Numbered from the stretch's first letter, positions 37,074 to 48,942 are shown. The stretch is 64,000 nucleotides of DNA from Pyrenochaeta sp. MPI-SDFR-AT-0127 (GCA_020747015.1 JAGTJM010000018.1:124001-188000); one strand, 5' to 3'. Notes: generated by a model from the sequence alone, not told the origin. Numbers and translations: made by a program.

Positions 37074-37922
37074 TTTGAGGAAATGGTTCTAGAAGCACTG
37101 TACAGAAGAAAGAGGGGCTCAAAAACAGTGAGACGCGGGGTATCTTTGCGTCTTGGTGCCTTGCAGCTTTAACGCTACTTTTTGCTACCAAAATACCGAC
37201 CGCGTCGTGATTTTCCGCGCCGATCACCAGCCACAGCTCCGCCACGCCCGCCACATATTAAATCACGTGATACAAAAGTCTGCCAGCTCAAAGAACACCC
37301 AGTGACTGAAATATCATAAATTGCAAGATTAATTGAGCCGCTTACTGTTGATTTGGACTGTTGATCTGGAAAACACCTGGTCAAGGCCACGTGATACGGC
37401 ACGGCAATCGCCATCCGGACCCCATTCGGCCCTGCCTTACACAGGGCTTGGCACGTCTGTGCGCCTGCCAGAAGCGGCCTGGCCAGGCTCGCCAGCTCGG
37501 CCAATGTGCGCTAGACCTGCCCTGGAGATCTCTTGTCGGACCATTCTGCCGCCCTCACCGCGTTGCCGCCAGCCTCTCACGGGACTTCAGCGCGGAGCTT
37601 ACAAGAGTGCTCTCGCGCCCTCCAAACCGTCTTTCCTTCACCTCACTTCTTTGCGCCCACACGTCGCCCCGCTCAGCCTTTTCGTCCAGTCCTTATCGCG
37701 GGCTATTCCACGCCTCAATCATACCTCTTTCATCACTCTATCTACCTCACACATCATCAACACCGTCGCCTATCTCGTCTATCACCATCAACTCCATCAA
37801 CGTCGTCGCTCCAGGTGACCGTGGCCTATTCGCCAGTCGCATAGTGAATCATCTGTCCAACTGTTAGACAGAACTTTGTATCTTTGACTCTTCTCTTCTT
37901 TCTAATCTACTAAACACACAGC
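37074..37922. promoter_or_regulatory. Bidirectional promoter region, CCT3 and the 37923 gene
   Basis: 850 bases separate two divergent ATGs. The 10-base word CACGTGATAC occurs twice in the same orientation, at 37264-37273 and 37388-37397. CACGTG is the E-box bound by bHLH factors such as Cbf1. The part nearest the plus-strand gene is a CT/CATC-rich leader. Sites are seen directly; factor identity is inference. Confidence 0.5.
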
Positions 37923-38852
37923 ATGGGTCTCAACTACTACGCTTCAAGCCCGACCGTAGTCCTGCCGCCCCAGCAACCGCAGGACTACTTCTCGCCGCAT
38001 CAACGCGCCCCCTCACCTTCAGCTATGGGTAACTTCCGCCCAAAACACCCTACTCCACCATCGCTCAATTATCTAGCCGCAGTCTCCAATGCCACAGCGG
38101 GGCGCAAACGATCCATCGCCGACGTCGACGACCCGGAGGAGAACCTACCAGTCGGATCTATCGTCACTCAATTACCAGTCAAGCCGAAGGCCGAACCCGT
38201 CTATGGCCCAGGGATGACTCTCATCTACCCTGACGAGCCTGGCTTCAGCATCGCAGCCGAATCGCAGTCCGGCACTTGGTGTGAAGAGAAGAACGAGAAG
38301 GAAGAGAAAGCCGAGCCGGTCCGCCCCATTGCCGTCTCGCGTAAGTCAGCACGTATGAGCCCGACTGCCAGCGTTGCCATTCCATCGCTGAATGACATGG
38401 ACGCTCAAAAGTCTGAGGATGTCATTGACGATAATGGCAACACCATCAACACCCTTATCACGTCGCTCGGCGTGGGCTGGAAAAACGTCATGACGAATCC
38501 GAATCTGCGCGATGCAGCACGCGCATATGCACGCGTTATTGAGCGCCATTTCGACCTCACTGACGCGCTCGTCATGCTCGAGAAGGAGTCGCTGTCTGCT
38601 TATCTAGTACGCGCGAAGCAACACGGTGTCCAAGGTTACTGGCTCTTTTCAGACAGCCTCCAGTGGTGTCAGCTCGTCGGCTGGTCTCTGGAGCGGACTG
38701 TCAGCAATCTCATGTTTGGTGCTACACCTCGTGTCGAAGGAGAGCGCATCAATGCTCGTCAGCTCACTCCCTCGGCGCCTGCTACTCCTCCCTCCCAGCC
38801 TTCTGTTGCTATGCCTGTCGCAGTTCCTGATGTTGACGCGATGGAAATGTAA
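37923..38852 (+). CDS. Fungal hypothetical protein, 309 residues
   Basis: Single exon starting MGLNYYASSPTVVLPPQQPQ. The first 150 residues are disordered and Pro/Gln/Glu-rich, with basic patches (GRKRS) that could be a nuclear signal. The C-terminal 150 residues look folded and conserved in style: ITSLGVGWKNVMTNPNLRDA, HFDLTDALVMLEKESLSAYL, then GYWLFSDSLQWCQLVGWSLE. I recognise no named domain. The tail is Pro/Ala-rich. A nuclear regulatory role is possible but unproven. It shares an 850-base divergent promoter with CCT3. Confidence 0.8.
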   Translation: MGLNYYASSPTVVLPPQQPQDYFSPHQRAPSPSAMGNFRPKHPTPPSLNYLAAVSNATAGRKRSIADVDDPEENLPVGSIVTQLPVKPKAEPVYGPGMTLIYPDEPGFSIAAESQSGTWCEEKNEKEEKAEPVRPIAVSRKSARMSPTASVAIPSLNDMDAQKSEDVIDDNGNTINTLITSLGVGWKNVMTNPNLRDAARAYARVIERHFDLTDALVMLEKESLSAYLVRAKQHGVQGYWLFSDSLQWCQLVGWSLERTVSNLMFGATPRVEGERINARQLTPSAPATPPSQPSVAMPVAVPDVDAMEM

Positions 38853-40825
38853 CGGACCATCATCGAGCCATTCTCTTCCCTATCCTCTTCCCAATTAGGC
38901 TGTGCACTGCTAAAAGCCTCTCTCGGTTTCTTTTCGCGGCTGCATTGATCTACGACTTTCAATCTCTGGTACTTTCTTCTTCGGCGACTCGGCGCTTGAC
39001 GGTGGTTACGGATGAACTCACTGAAGGCGAATGTCTATCTTCCATGTACTGTATATTACTATGCTCGTGCTGCGACAGCTTGATCGACCATTATCGATCG
39101 CGTCGCGTAAGCTCAATGCCACTAAACTCGACAGGCAACACAAATGAAAATATGATTATAGTTACTTACTTCCTCCCATAACTTGCCTCAGTGTGACGTG
39201 GCTTCATACTTGCGCGCGTTTCCACGTCCTCCATATATCCTAGAAAGCGGGGTAGTGATTCCAATGGGGGAGCCTTATGGCATGGAAGTCTCTCGCGACG
39301 AGGATTCAGAGACGAGCTCAAACTCTATGGCGAAGAAACACGTCGTGCTGTGCTGGGCCAAGGCAGCGAAGCGCTGCATGAATGGACATGTGAGTCGCCG
39401 GATCGACCCTCGACGATACGAAAATGCCGCGCGATCGCATCCGCAAGCCCATTTGCTTCTTTGGCCACTAAATCGCCGTAATCATTCAATAGATGGTGTA
39501 GCATGTTCCTTATCTTTTGCTTTTCTGGCCGTCGCCGCTTGTATGCAACGCTATGCCTTACCCAAGCGTTTCATAACGGCTGATGTATCGTACAAGAATA
39601 ACCTCTAGAGTTATCAGGTTGTGAAAAGCAACATTCAGGGATAGAAAAATGAGACTACAAGCGCTTCTTTGATGTACCAGATGTACATACCGGGTGGCAC
39701 AGCGAAAAGTATCCTTATATGTGGCGCATCATCGAATGTTCTCAGCGCCCGGTCCTTATAGCCCCAGCTTGGCTTCATCAACCCGTCATCCAAAGACAGC
39801 TGTGGAAGACAAATCTAGGCGCTGGCATTCACTCGAGGGTGCAATAAATGCAGACCCTGCAGGGCGGACCAAGAAGAGCAGTTGTCAATGCGTATCTTGT
39901 GTCAAACTTCTATCGCGTCAATGATGGGATTTGAGACGTGCACCACACTCAGCTCTGCACAAACAGAGCCTTCATCAATGATAGATCCGTAAAGACTAGC
40001 ACTAACGTTGTAATACGAGAACTCACACATGGTTGATTGGGTCAAACGTAGCGCGAGCTTTAGAAGGTGGTGCGGCCCGTTCATGATCGAAGAGGCTGAG
40101 GAGAGTATCAAAGCAAAGGTTGTTCAGACTGGAAAACATGCACCGTGGGTTTATGCGACTGCGCCCCTGAAGCCACTCAAGAAACCTTCCTTGCTCGTAC
40201 GAATATCAGCGTTGTTCTCCATGCGGCTAAGGTTCATCGCCAACCACACACGCTGGTTGCGGCCGTAGCAGAGCTGCTGAGCTGTCTCCACCAATCGCAA
40301 CTCGGCTGCGCTTACTCCAATCAGGCACAAGTTGCCTAATCTAACCGTCTGCTGCCATTCGTCCACCAGCTGCACAGCATCTGTCCACGCAATTGTGCGG
40401 CTTTTCCGACGAATGCCACGCTGCGTTACGATGGCTGAACCCGCTATGCAGGCGATGCAACCTATCGCTAACACTTGAGCTGGATTAGGAACCCGTAAGC
40501 AGCGTCATTTGCTATAAGCCTTGCCAAGTACGGATCTAAGTGCTTACTTCACCGCTCCTCACCTTTTATGGTATCCAGAGCGTAGTGGCTTCGATTGGGG
40601 GGTTACTCAGCCACCAGAAGCTTGAACTGCATACGATGTGGGTGTGTGCGAAGCTGCAGAAAACACCGGCCGTAGTATATAGAGCCCAAGCTTCCCGAGC
40701 ATGAGTTGACGACATCTTCGCCGCACTCAATACCAGCGCTTTCGGGCCAACCTTCGTCCATCTCCAGTGCCTGCATTCCATCTTGACTTGTCGTCTAAGT
40801 CAATCTTTTGTCTCATTGACTTCAA
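38853..40825. other. Intergenic, 2 kb, only weak ORFs
   Basis: A plus-strand frame (ATG at 39264, stop 39608) and minus-strand frames at 40151-40474 and 40566-40781 are open but have no domain. The 40151-40474 frame is helical and ordered-looking but lacks an ATG; it would need an upstream exon I could not place. None is called. Confidence 0.5.
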
Positions 40826-42095
40826 ATGCATCTCAATTTCCTACTGTCCAGAGGGCTTTTCCATCACAACGACGACTCCAATCCAACCTCTTCTTCCAAG
40901 CATATTTGCCCAATACAAAACACCAATGGGCCGGACATCATTCCCTTCGTTGGTAATCTTACCTTTCATGAGTTTGCAACAATTCTGTCTGGCTCAAGCG
41001 CTATCCTTAGCGTCCTTATAGCTAGCGTTCTCATTGCACTCCACGCCTCCAACTACTCGAATCCAGTGCAGCAACGACAAATCATTCGAATTATACTCCT
41101 CATTCCATGGGTAGCACTATTCTCCTTCCTGATAGTATGGCGTGATGATGTAGGAGACTATCTTGTCGAGTCGCTCGACTTTGGATGTGCAATTGCGCTT
41201 TCCTCGTTCCTACTCCTAATGTGCGACTTTGTGCTCTCGCATCACGGTGGGTTCGACGATCTATTCGGACAAGGCGCTTGGTCTCGAGGCGCGTTCAATG
41301 GCGAGAGTCCGCAGTGGCTGAAGGTACATTTTGCCTCTGAAAGCCTTCACAAGTCGCGAGCTAACAGACTTCCAGCGTATGTGGTACGGAGTACTGCAGT
41401 TTATTCCAACTTCCATCATTATCTGGATTGCAACAGCTGTTTCGCTTGCTGTTGGCTCCTACTGCAAGCAGTCCAACAGCATCCACTTCGCACACATTTG
41501 GATCACCACTTTAAAAGTTATCGTTACTACCGTGGCCATTCTTTGTTCTATTAGGTTCTATGGCAAGAATAAGACAACGCTGCTCCAGCACAGGATTTTG
41601 CTCAAGTTGTTCACATTCAAGAGCATTATTGGTCTCAACGCACTTCAAACTGTGAGTACCTGCACACCGGCATGGCGGAGAGAATACAGTCTAACTCATT
41701 GTCAGTTCATCATTTCCATCCTCTCCGGCCAAGGTGTTCTGAAACCATCCAGATACATGACCTACCACGATGTTAATACCGCCCTTGCGTCGCTCATCCT
41801 CGCCTGCGAAATGCCAATCTTCGCCTGTCTCCTCGTCTTCGCATTCTCGCCGCTACAATACAAGGGTAAAGGCGGCCCAGCTGCTGGGCCTTTGACAGCA
41901 ATCGTAGATGCACTCAACATCAGTGACCTACTCTCAGCGTTTGTCCACGGACCAATGAGACTTGTGAAGGACCAACAACGACAGATTTTAAGACAAGACA
42001 GTATAAGAGTCGGGATGACAGCGAGCCCCACAGATTATGAGAACGAACAAGTATATGGCAGAGCAAGGGAGCCCCAGATCGGAATCGCTGTGTAA
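40826..42095 (+). CDS. Ost-alpha / TMEM184 (DUF300) family membrane protein
   Basis: Exons 40826..41323, 41376..41651 and 41706..42095 with introns of 52 and 54 bases, all phase 0; 387 residues. It has about seven hydrophobic segments, for example ILSVLIASVLIAL, IIRIILLIPWVALFSFLIVW, FIPTSIIIWIATAVSLAVG and IWITTLKVIVTTVAIL. The loop FKSIIGLNALQT, then the segment after GQGVL ending with INTALASLILACE-like spacing (NTALASLILACEMPIFA), fits organic solute transporter alpha/TMEM184 proteins. In fungi this family is linked to vacuolar or endomembrane functions, with substrate unclear. The cytosolic tail is hydrophilic. The first ATG is taken; the first 30 residues are not conserved-looking, so the true start could be downstream. 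Confidence 0.88.
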
Positions 42096-42762
42096 TATAT
42101 TCAACTTGTCGGAATACTGAGATGTGTAAATATTCGGGTTAGGATTGCACCAAGCGTTACTTTACCTCATGTATTATAATACCGCCGTGGGAGCGCATAG
42201 ATCTCTTTTTTGCATAAGCCACTTGCCATAGGCCATCTGTAGATCCTATTCTTGTTGTAAATTTGTGAGAGTACGTTCATCAGCCGGTCATGAGTATTCC
42301 GTCATCTCATTTTAGATCATGTATGTCGCTTTACTTTTAAACCAGCTCTAAACCTGTACATACTACTTCAAACAAGCATTGATTGGAAGCGGCGTGCTGA
42401 TGTTCAGGAGTTTAAGAGGCAATTAAACGTGGGTAATGTCGTCAGAAGGCAAGCAAGGCTGCAATGAAGCACAGCAGCACCAAAATGAAGTAGCTTTCAA
42501 AGAAGACCTGAAACAAATAAGGAGGTTATCTTAGTTACTCGAAAAGACAAGACAACGAGAAGCATAAAAAAATGCCCAAAAACGCGGGCTTTATCAGCTG
42601 ATGATAGACGGCTCCAGAACTAGGGTACGGATTGCTTGAAGGTAGGACACCACTGAAGCGCGCAAGATATAGACACTATGGATACAAAAATTTACTTGAA
42701 TATGCTATAGAATAAGTTAGCTAGTCGGATGATTACGTTTTTCACCGTGTATGGCGTGTAAC
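42096..42762. other. Convergent intergenic region
   Basis: About 670 AT-rich bases between the stops of the Ost-alpha-like and WSC genes. No feature recognised. Confidence 0.6.
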
Positions 42763-44140
42763 CTAAGAGTGTGGATAGCTCGCGCGATGTTTCTTTATAT
42801 GACAGGTCTCCGCTGCACCCGCAATGGTCTTCGTACAAACAAACTCTGATCCTTTCCATGGCTTTTTGGGCCTCTTGTGAGATTTCTCTGACCCTACTCG
42901 TGATTTGTGCGGGGGGTATCCGTTAAAGTCGCGCCTGGGTTTGGGGGAGTCAGACCATGGATCGCTGGGCTTATCCCAAGGGCCGGGCAAGTTCTCCCAA
43001 GACTCAAGTTCGCCATCTACACCATCCCCAGGTGCCGACGGCGGCTTATTAACTCCCGGTGGTGGGCGGTCGCGCGCGTTTTGTGGGTAGTTTGACCCAG
43101 AAGTACTCCCTAGTGACGAATAATCCCCTGAGAGCGAAAGCGATTGAGCCCATTGCGATGAGCTATCACCCTTCTGGATCTATTCAATGGTGAGTATATG
43201 TCAGTGGAATAGCATGCCGGGTTTAGTTAATATAGAAATGATCCAGGAAACTTGTCGAGGCAAATAGCAAGTCATCCGATGACATCGCACATGGAAGTGC
43301 GAAGTAGAGCTTTATCGGAAGTGACGAAAGATCAGACTCACCACAGACCAGTCAGGATTCTGAAAGATGGACATGCGATTCAAAGATCCTCCACATCGCT
43401 CCATCGCGTTGCCAAGGCATGGTGTATCGCATTCATTGGCCGGCTCTTGCAAAACATCATGGAGGAATTCGTTACCACAATGACAGTCTGATCCAGATTT
43501 TATGCCAAAGAACTTGTATGGGCCACCCTCAATAGTTGTACATAATGTCCTACATGACTCTTCAGAGTCGGTAACATCGCTGGGGCCGTCGAATAGAGGT
43601 TGGTTATTCGCGTCAAGGTCTTGGACACAACCAAAGTATCGAGCAGGAAGGTCAGTCCAAGCATTCTACTTGCACGATTAATAAACTTCTAAAAATTGAT
43701 ATAGTACCATAATAACAAGTTCTAGCATCGAAATGGTGAGTTTGAGCAAAAAGAGATATTGATACGGACACAACAAGCGCGGCTAAACCCTAGAGCTGCT
43801 AACGTATCATTACTAAGAACGGGAATATACACACCTGAGGTAGCGACGGGCACTGACTTGGCTCCCCTAGTGGAGGGCCAATAACTGTGTATGCCTGCGA
43901 CCCAGAGCCCCCTATTAGGTCGCGAGTGGGCAGAACAATTGTGTAGGTTGTTGTTGGTTCTAGGACAAATGCAGTGGTTGGTTGTCCAGGAGAAGGGCCA
44001 GTGTATGTCCAGGTAACGGTATTGATGTTTGCTACCACAGAAAGACTGACGGTGATGGTCGAGGTACAGTATGGAGGTAGTAGCGGAGGTGCAAGTGCAG
44101 CGGCTAGGAGGGCCGGGGCAGCAAGGTTAGGGATGCTCAT
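42763..44140 (-). CDS. Secreted WSC-domain protein
   Basis: Reconstructed from three phase-0 exons: 44140..43835, 43665..43342 and 43179..42763 (introns 169 and 162 bases, long for this window); 348 residues. The N-terminus is a hydrophobic Ala/Leu/Pro-rich signal-like segment, then a Thr/Val-rich spacer (TVTWTYTGPSPGQPTTAF). Exon 2 (103-210) is a complete WSC carbohydrate-binding domain: WTDLPARYFGCVQDLD, the Cys pairs SCRTLC and CHCGNEF, CDTPCLGNAMERCGG, and a final MSIFQN. The C-terminal 138 residues are hydrophilic, rich in Ser/Pro/Trp-Asp repeats (GPWDKPSDPW) and basic, with two late Cys. WSC domains bind glycans in cell-wall sensors and enzymes. There is no transmembrane helix here, so a wall-associated or secreted protein is inferred. 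Confidence 0.82.
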
Positions 44141-45226
44141 GCTGTCGACAATGTTTCAGTTAGCACACTACCTTAACAACGGACTTGATGTCTTAAACTG
44201 CCGACGCTGTTAGGGATGATGGACATTGTAAGTACTACGGGCTGGCATAAACCGAAGCGCAGTGTTGATTGTACTACATTCCAAAGAAGGCACTCCGGTC
44301 ATCTGGGTTCGCAAGACCTCATCGATACAAAGCAATCAAGGTGGTTTCCAACTGCGCGGTTCAACGGAGAAGCGTGCCGTGGAATGTGAGTACTAAAATC
44401 TCCCATCGGTGATAGTTCGGTATCGACAATGATGTTGTGTCCTGAGATCGTCTTCTTGATGATGGTGTGAGAATTGCATCCTAGCTAGGACTTCAGAGAT
44501 CTGCAAGGGCCATGTTGTACGCCACAATACAAGTCCTCGCCACCAACACCACAAGCTGAACTGATTGAATGTAATGATTTCCTGCCAAGTCGCTCTGTCA
44601 TGATAATTTGCAACTAGCACAAAAGAATGCAATCACGGAAAACCAAAAGCTCACAGGAGATGACTAGGTGAAAAGCCTGATGTGCTGTTGCAACCTCGTG
44701 TCACAAAGTGCAGAAGTATACCAGAGAGTTTCAAGCGTACATAGACTTTCTCATTGCTTGTCTTGAATGAGCTCTTTTTATGGACTGCTCTATCAGCTGA
44801 GCCATCAAACCTTCTCTCTTTGCATCCTCTAGAAGCAACTTCCTCCTGCAACAAGGGTTCTCCAAGATTGGATATCTAGGAAAGCCATAGCATGCCTTGA
44901 ACGTAATAGCCACATTGAAAGCCAATCGGTATACACCAATATAGCTACCTATCATTCATTGGGCGCCTCCTTGCTCTTGGAATTCTATGGTTTCGGTAAC
45001 TGCGCCACAAACTAACTTCATTCCAGATAGCATCTCTAGTCCTGGGAACTCCCTGCAAATATGTCATGAGATGGACTGCGTGGAATGTAGCTAGGCACTC
45101 ATTGAAAACCCGGCCACCCCGACTTTTGTAGCGATATTCAGATTTGCCAACGAGAAGAGAAGGAAGCGACGCGCCACATTCAGTTTGCGTTTACTATTTC
45201 GGACATCTTTTGCCTTCATCGCCACC
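44141..45226. other. Divergent intergenic region
   Basis: About 1.1 kb between the WSC gene and the short ORF at 45227. Short minus-strand ORFs at 44393-44955 have no motif. Confidence 0.55.
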
Positions 45227-45529
45227 ATGAAGGCGTCGCCCAATCTCCTAGGCTGTGTACTGCCCTTGGTCGTGTCCGCTTGGAAACCTAAATTTATGGC
45301 TAGGCAGGAAGACTTTTGTCCGATATACTACACGGTTGAGTATGATATTGCTCCGACCCTTAGCGGTCAACCAATTGCCGTCAAAACTCCAATATCGGTA
45401 AACACTATCTTGACGCCAGGACCATTCGGGGTGCCCATAACGATCTCGAACGCGCCGACATTACTCGACACTACCTTGACAGTTTTCGCAACGATAACCA
45501 GAACGATCGTGTACGCTTATGGCAACTAG
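45227..45529 (+). CDS. Short putative secreted protein, possibly a gene fragment
   Basis: The ATG sits in an excellent fungal start context (GCCACCATGA). It encodes 100 residues with a signal-like start (MKASPNLLGCVLPLVVSAW). The rest is Thr/Ile/Val/Pro-rich (APTLSGQPIAVKTPISVN, then DTTLTVFATITRTIV), like the spacer of cell-surface adhesins and the N-terminal part of the neighbouring WSC protein. It ends at a TAG. The following 1.4 kb contains further out-of-frame pieces of similar composition, so this may be the intact beginning of a decayed longer gene. Confidence 0.45.
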   Translation: MKASPNLLGCVLPLVVSAWKPKFMARQEDFCPIYYTVEYDIAPTLSGQPIAVKTPISVNTILTPGPFGVPITISNAPTLLDTTLTVFATITRTIVYAYGN

Positions 45530-47404
45530 CAGAGCAAATAAGACCATGCAATGGGACGCTCTCGACCAGCACCCCCTTCCTCGGGATTTTTAGGGACCAG
45601 GGTGTTCGCTGTCGCCGCGCTATGTTACCAATTTACAACGATTTACAATTTACTAGAGGTTTCGATCACTACAGTCAGAGCTGGCCGAACTGGAATCGTC
45701 CTCGGATTTATCCCTGAGTAACATACGACTCCAAAGGTACTATATGGGGACAGGCCATGCATACTGTCACTGCCTTCAGACTTGTTAATCAGGCGAAATA
45801 AACAATAAGCTTCCTTCAGAGTAGTCGAATACCAGCGAATTGTACAAGGATTCGACGATCTCAATTACGAGGGGAGTGATGGCTACTGTACTTGGTTAAA
45901 TGGGCACATCCATTATTGATTATCCTTCTCACTATACTACCATCAGTGAACTGTACGACGGACTGGTAATCTCATCAACGACACTTTCTACAACCATAAA
46001 TCTCGGCGAAATTAGTACCGTCCGCATTGGAGGCATTCACTGCTTGGATCATTGTTAGTCGGATTTTGCGTGGCACGAGGAGCAACATTCCTACATACGA
46101 GACCTTCTTCCATGCTGGTACCTTGCTATCAATCAAGATACTCTATAGCAACAGCCCCCAAAGATTCTTGGAACTGGGCATCACCGATCTCATCGGCAAT
46201 TATCATAATAGCATCACCAGTCTTTTCAAAGGATCAGCTTGTACGGAAGAAATCTTTGGAAGTATTCTGAAATTGCTTCCTGAGCAAGATGTGATAGCAT
46301 GTTTCTGTAGAAGCATGTCGCTCGAAAGCGCTTGCAGAAAGGTTCCTAGAAATACAGAACCTTTCGCAAATGCCGGTAACTAAACAAAGGTTCTGGCAGT
46401 TTCGATATGGATGTGGTTCCTTGAAGAGTCCTTCTTCAACTGCTCAGGGACAGTACTGCCATGTGCTGTATTATCTTGGCATTGTTCTAAGGCTCATATG
46501 ACAGATACCACTCTAGTTGTGCTGATATTTCTGTGTGCTCAAATAGATTCAACGGACGGTATCTACACTTTCGACATTCTATTTCTTCTGCTATTCTTGA
46601 CTTATCTCCCACTGGCGTTCCACTACTCTGCCTCCAATGTATTCTTCGTATCTTTCGCATACAGCCCAGTGTTACTGATGGGCATAGCATTTTGTAACTC
46701 TTAATCGGCCATTGCAACGTAATACCATTGTTTACCGTTATTGATGCCGACATGACAGCTCGTGACCCTTCCGGTCAACCCTCGGGCTTTTTGCCAATAG
46801 CATTCTACTCTGCCTCACTAGCGTCTAGACGTACAATTCAAGATTATGAAAAGTTGCGAAAATTTGGTGCCCGCCTCCCATTAGTTCAACGTGGGAACAC
46901 AAATTATGCTAGAAAGAACGAGCCTTTGAGTGTCTTGAATCTATAGCAAGTCTATTTGAGCTATTGTTGGTGTGAGAATTTGGTTTGGAGTATAGAGCGA
47001 CAGAACAAGAATAACGAGACTAGACTGAACGATAATAATTAGGTTGTTGCTAGTCCATGCACCTTTTTACCCGACTTTTCAAACCGGATTCCAGTTTCGC
47101 AGTGGGACCCCGCATTATCAGAGGCTAGGACCGCTCCGCTGAGAGAATTAAAAAGCCTCGGTCGCATGGGTTTGGCCAATGGTCGCACCCGCTCGCATAT
47201 TGATCACCCCCGATTAAACAAGCTCTTCAAGTACCAGCAGCAGGAGTTTCTCAGCTGCGAGATGGGACGCAAATATCAAACTTCATGAAAAAAGTCCATT
47301 CGCACGACAAGTAGACGAAGTCTCGTCTTGTCGCCAGGTCCGCAAGCAGGTAAACAACACCGCAGTAAACGGCAAGCAGTCTCTTTGAAAGCTGCTTGGA
47401 AGCA
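45530..47404 (+). pseudogene. Possible decayed Ser/Thr-rich surface-protein sequence
   Basis: In shifting plus-strand frames the region shows pieces resembling Thr/Ser-rich adhesin text: ITTVRAGRTGIV (about 45667), ISSTTLSTTINLGEISTVRI (about 45968) and SPTGVPLL near 46605, each closed by stops. No complete exon chain can be made. The reading is inference from composition only. The far end (46950-47404) is the promoter side of the hydrolase gene. Confidence 0.25.
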
Positions 47405-48709
47405 ATGGAGCAGACTAATGCAGCAAAACCGCCAAACCCGGGAACACTGGGCCTCCTAGGCATTGCAGTGAGAGCAGGTTTGTCTGAGCCTCTAGTTCTT
47501 GTTAATATATGGACTTACTGGGGATCTCTACACAACAGGCGTTGCGGGACTCACCACTGCCGTTACGTCGCCGTTTTCAAGACCTCAATCGCTTTCGTAT
47601 AAACGCGATGTCTTATACGCTGCCCTGCGGGCTGCATTTGATGTCATGCATGCTGAACAGCAACAATACATGAGCCCAAGTACCGAAGAGGCATATGTTA
47701 CACAATGCCAGAAGTGGAAATTCGAACCGGACACGGAGGAGATAGATTATGGTGCTAAACTCCATTGGATAGGACCCAGGAATAAAAGTTACGTCCTATT
47801 ATATTTTCACGGTTCGTATACGTTATTACCACATCCTGTCATGCCAGAGAGCTTATCCGTTCTCAATTAGGTGGAGGATACATGGCTCCGATGGGGGCGG
47901 TGCATTGGAATTACATGAAGAAAATCCAGAAACAAATGGAGGAAAAGGGACTGGAGCTTTCCATCGCCGTTCTCAACTACACTCTGACTCCCCATGCGAG
48001 GTTTCCTGGTCAACTCCGTCAGGCTGTCTCAGCCCTGCGCCATCTGCTTGAAAAGGAAAAGCGATCGCCGTCAACAGTAAGCGTATCGAAATTGGCTACA
48101 GCACAACATCTAACTGATCTGTTCGTTTAGATCGTAGTTGGTGGAGACTCTGCGGGTGGCAATCTGGCGGCAGCCTTGCTGCTTCACATTCAAGCGCCAG
48201 TTCCGGAAGTCGATGTCCTAAACCTACCAAGCCGTCTACTGGCCGCCATGTTACTTTCACCATGGATCAGTTTCGACCCTAAGCAGCCCTCTTTTGTATC
48301 CAATGCTAGAACGGATTATTTGACACCCGGGGCACTTCTCACTGCCCATACCAAATTTTCGCCACCAGGTTACACTTCTGATCACCATGTTGAACCAGTG
48401 CTGGCTACACCAGAGGTTTGGAAGGATGTTAGCCAGAGAGTGACACGTTCGATGTTTGTTTGGGGAGGAATGAGTGAAATATTGGCTGACAGCATCACTG
48501 AATTTGGCACAAAGATCAAAACTGGGTTCGCTCAGAATGGTGCAGAGCATAGAGTTAACCTGGTTCTAACACCGAATGAAGGACACGAGGAGATGATTAC
48601 AGATGATTTGTTCAAACTCGGAGACCGAGTTAATCAGGGTGGCATCGCGGTACAAGCATGGCTTGCGGAAACATTGACAAATGCGTCTCAGTCCACTCAT
48701 AAATTGTAA
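47405..48709 (+). CDS. Alpha/beta hydrolase (HSL/GDSAGG family), probable frameshift near the start
   Basis: Last exons are clear: a segment ending at 47811, then 47871..48076 and 48131..48709, with introns of 59 and 54 bases. Motifs: oxyanion HGGGY (split by an intron), nucleophile elbow GGDSAGGN, late Asp in ILADSI and His in NEGHEEM. This is the hormone-sensitive-lipase type of esterase. The N-terminus MEQTNAAKPPNPGTLGLLGI from ATG 47405 fits the family, and so does YGLTGDLYTTGVAGLTTAVT from about 47505, but they are in different frames. The shift lies between about 47468 and 47505. A 28-base GT...AG segment (47468-47495) would restore frame but is very short for an intron. So this is a one-base sequence error, a real disabled allele, or an extraordinary intron. 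Substrate unknown. Confidence 0.72.
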
Positions 48710-48942
48710 TTTCACAGATTTCTGATATCTCGGTACTGGTTCTGCTGGCATTGTACGCTGGTGTATAACTCTTCTCGATACTACAGAAATTGCAGCATGA
48801 GATCTCTTCGCTTCCTGTGGAATGAAGATGGTTCAGGAAGACGATAGGCTTCCAACGTGTAAAACTCCACCATTTGAAACTTCATGCTGCGAAGATAGCT
48901 TGAAGGATAAGAGGGATTCTGAGCCACCGCATGGCAAGAAGA

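Noticed and set aside
39264..39608. Plus-strand ORF of 114 codons with a hydrophobic segment AFLAVAACM
   Set aside because: No signal peptide, no motif and no supporting neighbour; length is within chance.
40151..40474. Minus-strand frame with helical, ordered-looking text (QLVDEWQQTVRLGNLCLIGV)
   Set aside because: No ATG in frame at its 5' end and no upstream exon that joins in phase could be found; left as unsupported.
46027..46946. Three plus-strand ORFs of 72-118 codons
   Set aside because: No domain; better explained as pieces of decayed sequence or chance.
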